Positions 10,501 to 19,654 of a stretch of DNA of 32,038 nt are shown here, in pieces. A program made the translations under genes and the position numbers. Every line of letters begins with the position of its first letter. Position 1 is the stretch's first letter. Under the pieces are notes generated by a model. It was given only the letters and a program-made list of their open reading frames with translations, was not told the DNA's origin and did no database searches. This DNA is from Pezicula radicicola (lineage: Eukaryota; Ascomycota; Leotiomycetes; Helotiales; Dermateaceae): positions 1,172,627 through 1,204,664 of the forward strand of contig PDUO01000014.1 in NCBI GenBank assembly GCA_003008705.1, read 5' to 3'.

Positions 10501-13500
10501 CCACATCTGTTGATTTTAACTAGCATTGCTATCAATTTCTCGTGTCGTTGACATCATACCAGAAGGTGCCCGTCAATATGTATAGATATTCTTCCTATTT
10601 GTACAAAGATGTCCTCTTCGAATCCCCCGTTTTTGCCAACTCCTCTTTAGTTCACCATCAGGCGAACCTCAGTGTCAGTTCAATTGTAGCTATCGGTATT
10701 CTTGTTGAAAGACTCGCTATGAGCTGCCTTTTAGCTCTCCACTTCATTTTCAACGGTATTATGGTGTAGGAATACACTGGAAGTTGCTTTGTGTTCCAGA
10801 CCGTTTGCTCGTCTCGCTCTTCGTCTTGTTGCATTCAAATGATTGCGGCTTGGTGTTTCGAGTAATGATGCTGTTATATGTTTTGTTCCGTTCCTCAATG
10901 ACTCCAAAGTACGTCTGGAAATTGTTACTGTCTGATACCAACGCTTCATACCTCTCTCGCTTGTTTTCGAACCCCGAATTCGAAAATTGGGAAAATAAAC
11001 GGCTCACCATCGAAAGGTAACATGCATATGCAACCAAGATGTTAACCATCACAATTCAAGATATACCTTTCCCAATATTCGAGGATATGATGATTGTTCA
11101 CTTTTTCTCCGCGACTTCTCGTTGTCTCATAACAATATGTTATCAGCGGCATCCTCTGGGAAAGATTAATGATGCACATGCAGTCAAAATATTTCTCTGT
11201 CCATCCATACCATTTTCGACCTCATTTGCCAATGTTGAAGGCAGCTGTTGGAGACTTTTCAGAACGAGAAAGACGGTATTCGACAGTGCCTTCGTAAGCA
11301 GACCATACATATGCAGCTCACCCGCGGATGTGCCCCATGAAAGTCTCCCCTTTGTACAGCGTCCCGAAAGAGCATCTACACATAGCCAGTGAAATTGCTC
11401 TATATATTGTAGTATTTCAGTCGCTGATGTGACTTGAATCAAGAGAGTAAAGCCGACGAATTCAATATCGCCGAGATTAGTGCAAGCAGTAGATGAACTG
11501 CAGATGATAATATTGCAACCAGATGGGTTTGCGGATAAACATCACCAGATATGTTATCCTGGACCTAGGAAATCATAATGGAGTGAACTGTCGAACCCGA
11601 GGTCTCGGACGCATTCATGTTGGAGAGGAAATCCCATCTCCCGTCAAATTCATTTACATCCAGATCAACTTAGAGTCGAGGTTGATGTGTATTCGTTCCA
11701 TATTCCAGTAGAAAATTTTTCTTTCCATATAAAAAGACCACAATTCTTCATTTCGCAGACAGATGCCCTCTCATAGCACCCAGGTCCAGTCCTGTGAGAC
11801 CTGACGTCGGACTATGAATTGCGATGTTATCGTTTCCCGCTACATCAACTCCAGAAGTGGATGACGCCGAATGATGCCTGTCAGGAAACTTTCTTGACTG
11901 AGATGGCTTATTACTCGTGCGAGACCATTCACGTCGATAGCTTCCTGGCTGGAGCGATTGTAGCAATTCTTCAAAGCAGCATGTACCTGGACTCCAGTAG
12001 CCGGCAAACCATACTGAGCCTTGTCAATAACTTTGTCTCTGGAGCACTTAGTCTGCGTCGATGTATCCCTAAGCCTCCGAGTCAGACGCAGGTTGAGCCA
12101 TTCTAAGATACCAGGACCAGGCCCTTAATTAGAGAGTTCGTCATGATCATATCACCAGAGAGTAAAGTCTCGAGGATGATCTACAACGAACATGCCGTCC
12201 ATTGACTTAAGCGTGATTTCCAACGATTCGCACACATGTTGAATAGTTTTTGTCAGACCGTTGTTTGCGGAGGGCTTGCCTTCTATACTCAATGCTGATG
12301 CGCAGGCTACGGGATAATTTCAAAGTAATTGTGTACTTCTTCATATCGGGGTCGTTATTCATGCCAAAGATCGTGCCAGATGTGGCTCTCCTCACCCTAG
12401 TTTCTTTGGGAGACTATTTTTCGTAGTGCAGAATCGTACGATGTGTCCACATCCGGCGCTGTGCAGGATGTGTCAATGTCTCTTGATAACATACCTGCCG
12501 TTGAGGTCATGGATATATCGGGTTATGCGCCGGACCTTGTGAAGTATGTATGGGATGTCCTGCCACGTTCATACTTGAAGTTCTTGGAAAGAATTGTGAT
12601 ACATCTGAGTCGTGATATTTGCCTCTGTCCATGTAAGTCAGCATTAATAGCCAAGTATGAAATGGGAATTCACAGCAACCACGTTTGGAGGAAATAGACA
12701 TACTGTCTTGTGGTCAACTAGTGAGGGCATCGTTTTACTCTCTCTCCTGCAGCTACGTATCTATCCGTTCGTCATCGTATATCCACCACCTCGCAGTAAA
12801 TGAAGTTTACTCTTTACGGTATATCATTAAGAACTTCGAGCGTCGAGGTGATATAGCACATAGTCAATCTATCTACTCATGAGCATTCCGAGGCCAAAAA
12901 TTGAGCTTGTATGAACTTACGATGTCGTAACTTCAGCACAATAGTTCTTGCTTCATGATGCCGATCGGCATGCCATGTCTCGGAGACTGCCGCATTCGTG
13001 ACGAAGACTTTCATGACACAAAATGTGATATTATAAGACATGGTTGTGTTTGTGTCAAGGCCTCGATATGCGGGAGCTCTCTATCCTTCATTGACTACCC
13101 TTAGCTTTGATGATGAGTAGTGATGAGCGCTATTTGGTGTCTGAATTCGAGCAGTCTCTTCGTGTATTTCGCATTTGATTGCTTGTGGGAGACACTTATC
13201 GAATCACGAGAATGATGGAGCGAAGGAGTCGTAGAGATTTGCCTTTTACAATCTGCATCGATGACTTTGTTGAGTTGGAGGAGCGGCGAAGGCAGTTTCT
13301 TGTGTTGTGCACACCCTTCGCGCTGGTTGGAGTTATGGTGTTTGTGGGATGGTTTCCGAGAATCCTCAGCCTTGGTGATTGAGTGTATAGCTGCCGCTGT
13401 TGAGGTCTTGTTCCGAGGATTCTGGTTATATGACGTGGAGTGGTGAGTCGCTTATCAGGCGGTTGATTTGGCTGTCGTTGACCTTGACTAGCAGAACTTT

Positions 13501-14134
13501 GAGCGTATGGGCTTATCTGGCCGTGTACAAGATCGACGTTGACTTTGGGCCGTGGAACCTGAGCATGTTTCGAGAATTGTGCAGTCTTGTCTTGATTCCA
13601 ACTGGTTCAATTCTTCAATTCCATTGATCGACATGGGTGGAGTTTCCACTTTTGGATGTATGGTGCCATTTATGATCAAGGTCGGACTTGCTCTTTAACC
13701 CGTTTGCATCGTGTCAGTGACATGAGAGGGAGAGTATGGCGACAGGTTCTGTGCACGTCCACAAGAAGAGTTGCTGATGTCGTCTGGTATGACACCCTAC
13801 TGACTTGCTCTTTGTCCCACGGCGACTCTGCCACTTGAACTCCAACCCCACCCCGTCCCTCACCCAACCCTCCTCCAAATAGTGGTTACACCACTGACCT
13901 GTAAACAGGTCGTATACTTCGTATGTTCAGAAGGACACGTCGAGTTCCCCTTGGATACCCCAATTGTATTCTATTTCTTTCGACCCATGATCTGGAAATT
14001 AGCTCTTTCAAAGTTACGGGTCATTACATACCGTGTTGATGCCATCACCAACTCTTAGTACTTGACTAAGAAAATCGACAAGTCACGATAGTCCTGTTAC
14101 TGCTGGGCTCGCCATAATCTGATAATGCACTATT
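10501..14134. other. Long stretch with only weak coding remnants
   Basis: No intact gene is supported. A minus-strand frame across about 12230-11828 stays protein-like except for a TGA and a TAA in the first third (CGA and CAA before C-to-T change would restore it). A frame at 11442-11143 minus is also plausible as an old exon. Plus frames at 12443-12697 and 13179-13627 have hydrophobic runs but no domain. The final 270 bp before the next gene contain nothing recognisable. No RNA gene was seen. Confidence 0.35.
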
Positions 14135-15535
14135 TCAGTCTGTGATAACCTTGGCTTTGCCTTTGCCTTTCTTTCTACCGCTGTCATCAGGTTCCAGTGT
14201 TTCATCAGCATCTGGGTCCACCTCTGAAATGGGTCGTTTCTTCGTAACTTTGGGCTTGTTGCAAAGTTTTAGTGGTCGTTCCTGTCCATCGTGTTTCCCT
14301 CGATACTTATAGCATGGAAGACAATAGTTGCCTCTGAAATATTTTCCATCGATACGCTCGAGTCCGCAGTTGGGATTGTGACAATGAGTTGGTAGGTTTG
14401 CTAAAATTTGCTTTTGATCTAGCTTTTGACAAAGTTCTAGAGGTCGCATCTTCCCATCATGGTCATTTTTATAGATGTAACATGTATTGCAGAGGCCGCC
14501 TACAAAACGGCCAGAAAATTCGCCCGGTTTGTTTTCGCAGTTTGGATTCTTGCAGACAGTGATGGTTTCAGCCTGAACAAATGCTGGTCGTTCGCAAAGT
14601 TCTCTGGGTCGCATCTCCCCATTATTTCTTGCCTGGTATTGATGGCATGCCGAACAGTAACCGGAAGGATACCAACGAACACTTCCGCTGCGGTCTATTC
14701 CACAATTGGGATTCTTGCAAGGTTCATCGTTAAACGTTTGTTTGCGCACGCCTTGGTACGCTGACCACGCACGATTGAGTCCGACCCATTCAAAACTCTG
14801 AGGGATCAGATCTTGCTCTCTCAGAGCCTCTTGGATTCGTTCAACCCATTGGTATGTGACCACAGGATTGAGTCCGACCCATTCAAAACTCTGAGGGATC
14901 AGATCTTGCTCTCTCAGAGCCTCTTGGATTCGTTCAACCCATTGGTATGTGACCACAGGATTGAGTCCGACCCATTCAAAACTCTGAGGGATCAGATCTT
15001 GCTCTCTCAGAGCCTCTTGGATTCGTTCAACCCATTGGTATGTGACCACAGGATTGAATTCGTTTCTCCGAACATCCTCTCGCTGGTAGCTTCCAGTCCA
15101 GGCCATCATTACGGCCTCCATTAATACAATCCACTCATTTGGATAGTCATCATCAAAATGAGCAATCACCCTAAAGTGGTTCTTTACATCATCTCGTCTT
15201 GCGTGTTTGTAGTGCGCACTGCTTTTTAAGCTCTCTGGAAGGGTAATTCTCTTTATCAAGGCGCGGTGCCTACGAATTCTTTGGTGAACTCCTTCGCGGC
15301 CAGTTGCTGAGCCATTGTATGATGCATCCTTGACATCCTCTGCTGTTGCTTCGACATAGTGGTGATACACAGCTTTTCTCCTTAAAAATTCACCGTCGCA
15401 TTGATCAACTGAGAGATCTCTTAGATGAAAGTCATTGCGACTAAGAGTGTAAATCGCATGTGGTCTCATTGCATCAGTCCAAGTCTCGACAAGGAGGTCA
15501 GTCTGTACTCCTTTGATAGCCTTGTAAAAGCCCAT
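14135..15535 (-). CDS. GIY-YIG-like nuclease-domain protein with three CX4C-CX2C fingers
   Basis: A single-exon, 466-aa protein starting at the ATG at 15535; the open frame runs 90 nt further up, but that part is mobile-element debris. Residues about 55-145 look like a divergent GIY-YIG endonuclease core: YNGSATG (73-79, the YIG-type strand), GVHQRIRRH (82-90, with the usual Arg), HY (108-109), and VLMEAVMM (138-145), whose E140 sits where the metal-binding Glu is expected. Residues 161-253 are three identical 31-aa repeats. Three fingers follow, C273/C278/C294/C297, C328/C333/C349/C352 and C385/C390/C405/C408, each ending in a conserved RPxxLC; spacing CX4C-X14-15-CX2C differs from GATA fingers. 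The tail is basic (RKKGKGKAK), suggesting nuclear location. DNA binding and cleavage are inferred from motifs only. The first GIY strand is not clear, so activity is uncertain. Confidence 0.8.
   Translation of the reverse strand: MGFYKAIKGVQTDLLVETWTDAMRPHAIYTLSRNDFHLRDLSVDQCDGEFLRRKAVYHHYVEATAEDVKDASYNGSATGREGVHQRIRRHRALIKRITLPESLKSSAHYKHARRDDVKNHFRVIAHFDDDYPNEWIVLMEAVMMAWTGSYQREDVRRNEFNPVVTYQWVERIQEALREQDLIPQSFEWVGLNPVVTYQWVERIQEALREQDLIPQSFEWVGLNPVVTYQWVERIQEALREQDLIPQSFEWVGLNRAWSAYQGVRKQTFNDEPCKNPNCGIDRSGSVRWYPSGYCSACHQYQARNNGEMRPRELCERPAFVQAETITVCKNPNCENKPGEFSGRFVGGLCNTCYIYKNDHDGKMRPLELCQKLDQKQILANLPTHCHNPNCGLERIDGKYFRGNYCLPCYKYRGKHDGQERPLKLCNKPKVTKKRPISEVDPDADETLEPDDSGRKKGKGKAKVITD
14773..15051 (-). 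repeat. Perfect 93-bp x 3 tandem repeat inside the CDS
   Basis: Units start at 14773, 14866 and 14959 and are identical base for base by my reading. Each codes for 31 residues on the minus strand (starting NPVVTYQWVERIQEALREQD), so frame is kept. The next bases (from 15052) match only the first six positions of a fourth copy. Identity at synonymous sites points to a very recent expansion or to gene conversion. Confidence 0.95.
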
Positions 15536-15563
15536 CGCTGTGGAGCAAAGAGCTACTACTATC

Positions 15564-15690
15564 ACTATACAAGAAATATTATAAAAGAAGTTAAAGGTTA
15601 AAGTATAAATTAGTAAGTTACTCAAATTGAGTGAGTTACTTAAGTCTATCTCTATTTAAGATAATCTCTTATAGACCAATTTATATAGTA
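15564..15690. mobile_element. Probable degraded third copy of the TA-flanked miniature element
   Basis: The right end AATCTCTTATAGACCAATTT followed by ATATAGTA matches the intact copies' ATGATCTCTTATAAACCAAT...GTACGGTA with C/G-to-T/A changes. The interior GAGTTACTTAAG and GTTACTCAAATTGAGTGAG match the characteristic internal motifs. The left end (about 15564-15590, TTATAAAAGA) is weaker. It lies immediately upstream of the start codon at 15535 and supplies the spurious N-terminal extension of that frame. Confidence 0.55.
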
Positions 15691-16051
15691 TCTTAGGAAA
15701 TATAGATAAAGAATTTATTTTACTAATATAGCCTAGAGTCTCGAGATAGTCTATATTAATCTAATAATTATTAGTAACCTTGAATCTAGTAGCAGACTTT
15801 AATATCCAAGGCCAGTTCTAACTCACTAACGTTGGTGTAACAGTCACAAATATAAGGCATAGGTGTTTATTAAACTTCATTAATTATATCACCGATCCCC
15901 TGTAATCTTAGAGACCAATGCCCTTCCTCCATTTCATACACCTAACAAGATGTAGATCCCTTGCATTCTCACCTCAGCCCTAGAAGATGGCCGGAGGTTG
16001 GCTTTAAGAGCAGGAACAAAACAGAAACGCTCAGTAGACGGACCCGCTTCT
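15691..16051. other. Intergenic spacer between the finger-protein gene and the transporter
   Basis: Moderately AT-rich, with no coding frame, RNA gene or inverted-repeat element that I can support. It must hold the 3' end of the transporter transcript and the promoter of the minus-strand finger-protein gene. Confidence 0.4.
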
Positions 16052-18075
16052 CTATACGTCCTTAATAGCATCCTTGTCCAGCACACCTCCAGTTGCACCC
16101 ATAACGGAAGCAAAAGTCTCATGGGGAACCCATTTAGCAGAGGTGCGTGGGGTAGACTCTTCCATCATTCTGTCAACTTGCTCCAGTGAAAGCCCCTTGG
16201 TCTCGGGAACTAAGAAGTATGCATAAACGAAGGCAGCCGTGCAGAGACCACCCCATACAAAGAAGACAGATGATTTGAGGTTACCATACTGCTCTCCAAC
16301 CATATAAGGCGTGATGACAGCGATAATCTGTATATAGAATTAGCAGAGGATCACACATGTAAAGAGATGGAAGACTAACAGTGTTCCACAGCCAGTTTGA
16401 AGCTGTTGATAAAGCTACACCACGGGAACGAATTGGTAATGGGAAGATTTCACCAATAACAATCCAGGCTCCGGGTCCCCAAGTTGATGCAAAAAAGAAG
16501 ATGAAGATTGCAATAAACGAGATCTGTGCATTGACTGCTGGGACGTTGTTGGCAAGAGAAGTTGTCGGGTCGCTTGGGTTTGGGTGGGTATGGTTGAACC
16601 CAACAGCAACACCGATGATGGCAACCAAGAACTGGCAGATAAGCATTCCTAGCGCACCGAGTACGAGGAGAGGTCGACGACCAAACTTCTCTACTGTGTA
16701 AAAAGAGATGGGTGTGGAGCAGACGTTAACTAATGTGAAGATTAGCGAGATCAAGAAAGTGTTCTTGATTGCTCCAGTTGATTGCAAAAATGGTGTCGAG
16801 TAGTAAAAGATAAAGTTAACACCCGTCCACTATTTGATACGCAAGGTTAGTTTTCTTGTTGAGATACCGTACGACTTGGTTTATGAGAGATCATTTTGAT
16901 TAGGACAAGTGAGTTACTGAGTCACTCAAATGAGTTAACTAAAATTAAGCGAGTTACTCAAACCAAGCGAGTTACTCAAACCAAAGGGGGTTACCCAAGT
17001 CGAAATGATCTCTTATAAACCAACTCGTACGGTATATTATAATGTTGCAATGACTTACCTGCTGCATCATCTGGAGGCTTGTTCCCAGTATTGTCCGACG
17101 TAGATTTGATTTTTGGTGCCAAAGACCACCCGTGAAACAGTTGGCCCAAGCAGAGAACCAAGTGGTGCCTGGAATGATAGCCCGCTCATACTCCTCATTC
17201 GCGACAATTTCAGCGAGCTCGTTTTGGATGTACTCGGACTCGACTGGCTGGCCTCGAAGCCTGCCGAGAGAAGCAGCGGCTCGGTCAAGGTATCCTCTCT
17301 TGACAAAGTATCGTGGGGAGTCAGGAAGGAACATTAAACCCAAGCCAAGAATGAGGGCCCAAATATATTGAATAGCAATGGGGATTCGGTACGAGCCAGT
17401 ATCGGGACGATTTTCTGTGGCATAGACAATGCAGGATGCTAGAAGGATACCGATAGTGATGCAAAATTGGTAACCAGCGACAAGAGCTCCCCGAACCTTT
17501 TTAGGGCACTAGAGAAAGTCAGCCTCGTGCCGATGTAAAGAAAGTGAGTAGGGTCGGGAAAATCAGAGATAGCATACAATTTCACTCATGTAGAGGATGA
17601 CAATGGCACTCTCGAAGCCGACACCAATTCCCGCAATCAAGCGTCCAGCAACAATGACACCGAGGGCATCAGTAGACCCGGTACCAGTGATCATTTGAAT
17701 GATAACACCGACGAGGTAGATCAAACAACCCATGATGACGGTCCATTTGCGACCAATCCTGTCGGACACATCACCAGCTATCAGGGCACCAAAGAAAGTT
17801 CCGGCAGAGAGGATAGATACAATTAGCGACGAATGCGGACTGCTCAACGCCTTCTTGTTTGGCCCCTCCACCAAGTGGATGAAAACAGCAGAGCCGTTGA
17901 CACCGTTGACATATCCTGAATCGTAGCCGAAGAAAATGCCGCCGAAAGATGCAAATGCGCAGATGAGGTAGGCCTTGAAGGTGACCGGCGCCTCAATACG
18001 AGCGAGGTTGCTCGTGGAGTGGAGTGCTGGGGTCACGTTGGAATGCTCCACCTGGGTCTTCTCGGAACTCTCCAT
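16052..18075 (-). CDS. MFS monosaccharide (high-affinity glucose-type) transporter, 4 exons
   Basis: Exons 18075-17578, 17508-17059, 16829-16380 and 16327-16052 join in phase 0 to give 557 aa, a normal size for fungal sugar porters with 12 membrane helices. Introns are GTATGC...TAG (69 nt), GTAAGT...TAG (229 nt) and GTTAGT...CAG (52 nt). Hallmarks: GGIFFGYDSG (about 45-54), GDVSDRIGRKW (101-111), GRLIAGIGVGFESA (144-157), PDSPRYFVKRG (228-238), QQWTGVNFIFYY (315-326), KFGRRPLL in the second half, GPGAWIVIGEIFPLPIRSRG, and a C-terminal PETKGLSLEQVD. The family is plasma-membrane hexose/H+ symporters; the close fit to fungal high-affinity glucose carriers (MstA/HXT-like) is from memory of the family, and the exact sugar is inference. 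Intron 2 is oversized because it contains a miniature transposable element. Confidence 0.93.
16867..17032. mobile_element. 166-bp miniature inverted-repeat element in transporter intron 2, TA-flanked
   Basis: Terminal inverted repeats of about 33 bp: left CCGTACGACTTGGTTTATGA continuing GAGATCATTTTGA; right is the inverse, ending CCAACTCGTACGG. TA dinucleotides at 16865-16866 and 17033-17034 look like the target duplication, as for Tc1/mariner-type elements. The interior has repeated GAGTTACTCAAACCAAGC-like motifs and no coding capacity. Removing the element plus one TA leaves a 61-nt intron with intact GTAAGT, branch-like CTAAC and TAG, matching the sizes of the gene's other introns. Confidence 0.88.
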
Positions 18076-18660
18076 GTTGAAGTTGTCAAGTTGAAGTTGT
18101 TGCTCTCGTTGTAAATGTTATTATGTGAAACCAAAGAAAAGAATGAGGTCCAAGAAGGAGGTCCCAGAACAAGGTGTCCAGCAGAGTGAGGAGGGACGGT
18201 GGAGGGAGGCTTCCTTTAAGTGCACAGGCTGGTGGGTAAAGAGAAGAGCCATCGTCGGCCCCATTTACCCTTTTTTTTTTTTATTGTTGTCGTGAACCCC
18301 AGCCATTGAGCCATTGACTTTGGCCCATCCAGCACTTAGCAGCAAGTATAGAAATGTGAAATAACGCCGTGGCGTCTGGGCGGAACCAATCATACCACCA
18401 GGACCAATCATTTTCGTTCCTTCATATTATTTGGGCTGCCCGTACCAGACCACCAGGACGATATCCCCCGCAGAGTCGCTGAGTCTCCGCGCTCCCCACA
18501 CTTGGCTTGCCAACCGAACCACTGAACTGTGCGGCACAGCACGGAGGTACAACTTCTTTCTCATTCCTTGCTGCATTCCTTCCACATTTTTAATCTAGCA
18601 AAAACATTCGTCCATCCCAACCCACGACGATGACCTCGAGCCTTTCTCTTTTCCTATTTT
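18076..18660 (-). promoter_or_regulatory. Upstream region of the transporter gene
   Basis: This DNA precedes the minus-strand start at 18075. It contains a 12-13 nt poly-T tract near 18271-18283, two CCAAT strings (about 18387 and 18402), and several matches to the degenerate CreA/Mig1-type consensus SYGGRG on either strand (for example CCCCAG near 18297, CCCCGC near 18465 and CCCCAC near 18495). Glucose transporters are often under carbon-catabolite control, but matches to such a short motif arise by chance, so regulation by CreA is only a suggestion. Confidence 0.3.
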
Positions 18661-19122
18661 CCTATGAATTCAAGAAACACTCAGTACTGTACCGTAGTGA
18701 ACTTGTGGCGGGGGAGTTGCCCCATCCCCAACGACCCCAGTGACCCCAGCTCGTACATGCCTCCATGCCTCCATGCCTCCACGCCTCCACGCCTCCACGC
18801 CTCCTCCGGGGTGAGACCGAGCTGTTACACTTGTCAAGCCTATAACCGGATGATAACCCCATTATTGAGAAGGGCCGATTGTTGGACATGCCACAAACTA
18901 CAGTACTTGGCAGCCAAATTCCAATTCTTCCATAGAGGCCCGAACCCACGAATCCGCGATGGGAGACAACATCACACACAAGATCAGATGTGAAAGGTGG
19001 CCGTTAATTTCGGGCCGATTCTCTCAGCGCCGATGTTTAAGCAGGTAGACTATCTTGATACAGAATTTTAATTCATCAATCAAGGGAGCACGCTAATTAT
19101 TGGAGGGACTCCCTAAATCAAT
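18661..19122. other. Intergenic, no supported gene
   Basis: A plus-strand open frame of about 109 codons (18664-18993) is interrupted in character by a simple repeat and has no domain; a minus frame of similar length overlaps it. I do not call either a gene. Confidence 0.4.
18759..18806 (+). repeat. 8-bp microsatellite (GCCTCCAY)n
   Basis: Five full units of GCCTCCAT or GCCTCCAC are followed by a variant GCCTCCTC. Two units carry T and three carry C at the last position, in blocks. Confidence 0.9.
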
Positions 19123-19124
19123 TA

Positions 19125-19288
19125 CTGTACGAATTGGTTTATAAGAGATCATTTTGAATGAATGTCTATTCAGATTTATTTGAGTATCTCATTTAATCTA
19201 GGTAACTCAGTTGATTTAAGTAACTTAGTTGACTTAGGTAACTTAGTTGCCCCAATGAAAATGATCTCTTATAAACCAATTTGTACGG
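19125..19288. mobile_element. 164-bp miniature inverted-repeat element, second copy, TA-flanked
   Basis: Left end CTGTACGAATTGGTTTATAA; right end ATAAACCAATTTGTACGG; TA at 19123-19124 and 19289-19290. The ends match the intron copy at 16867-17032 closely. The interior is similar in style (GTAACTCAGTTGA and GTAACTTAGTTG repeats) but diverged and more T-rich. No coding capacity. It sits between the transporter promoter and the 3' end of the spindle-pole gene. Confidence 0.85.
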
Positions 19289-19290
19289 TA

Positions 19291-19654
19291 CCCTATCTTC
19301 ACCTGTTAAAGAGACCATTTTGACAAGCGCATCATTCTCTTCATTGATTTGCTAATTGCAGAAAATATCCGGTTGAAGATCCAAATATTATCTGTCCTAG
19401 TAACAAAATATGAAAAATTACTTCTACATCCTCTTTTCTATTGTCCTCTATTGGCTTCATCAGCTAGCAATTTACGGGCAGGAACAGGAAGGCTTTTTTA
19501 AACCAATAGTTCGTTTCATTATTCGTTACAGAATCTAGTCTAGCAAGGCTTTCACAGGGTATCAATACAATGCAGTTTTATCCAACGCCAGCCTACTCAA
19601 TGTCCCCAATGCCCTAATTTCTAAAGTACAGCATATGCATATCCCAATGATAAC
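19291..19654. other. 3' flank of the coiled-coil gene
   Basis: Moderately AT-rich spacer downstream of the stop at 19655 on the minus strand. It must contain the poly(A) site. No gene, RNA or repeat recognised. Confidence 0.4.

Noticed and set aside
13179..13627. Possible small membrane protein on the plus strand
   Set aside because: Overlapping frames both have hydrophobic runs, with no start context, splice signals or domain; consistent with chance in Leu/Val-rich codon composition.
14813..15124. Plus-strand open frame of 103 codons with three repeats
   Set aside because: It is the antisense of the 93-bp triplication in the finger-protein gene. A repeat length divisible by three keeps both strands open.
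15536..15625. N-terminal extension of the finger protein to 15625
   Set aside because: The extra 30 residues are hydrophobic, AT-driven and derive from the degraded miniature element. MGFYKAIKG at 15535 is the better start.
18280..18500. CreA/Mig1-type sites as a firm call in the transporter promoter
   Set aside because: SYGGRG is six bases and degenerate, so several hits in 400 bp are expected by chance. Kept only as a low-confidence note.
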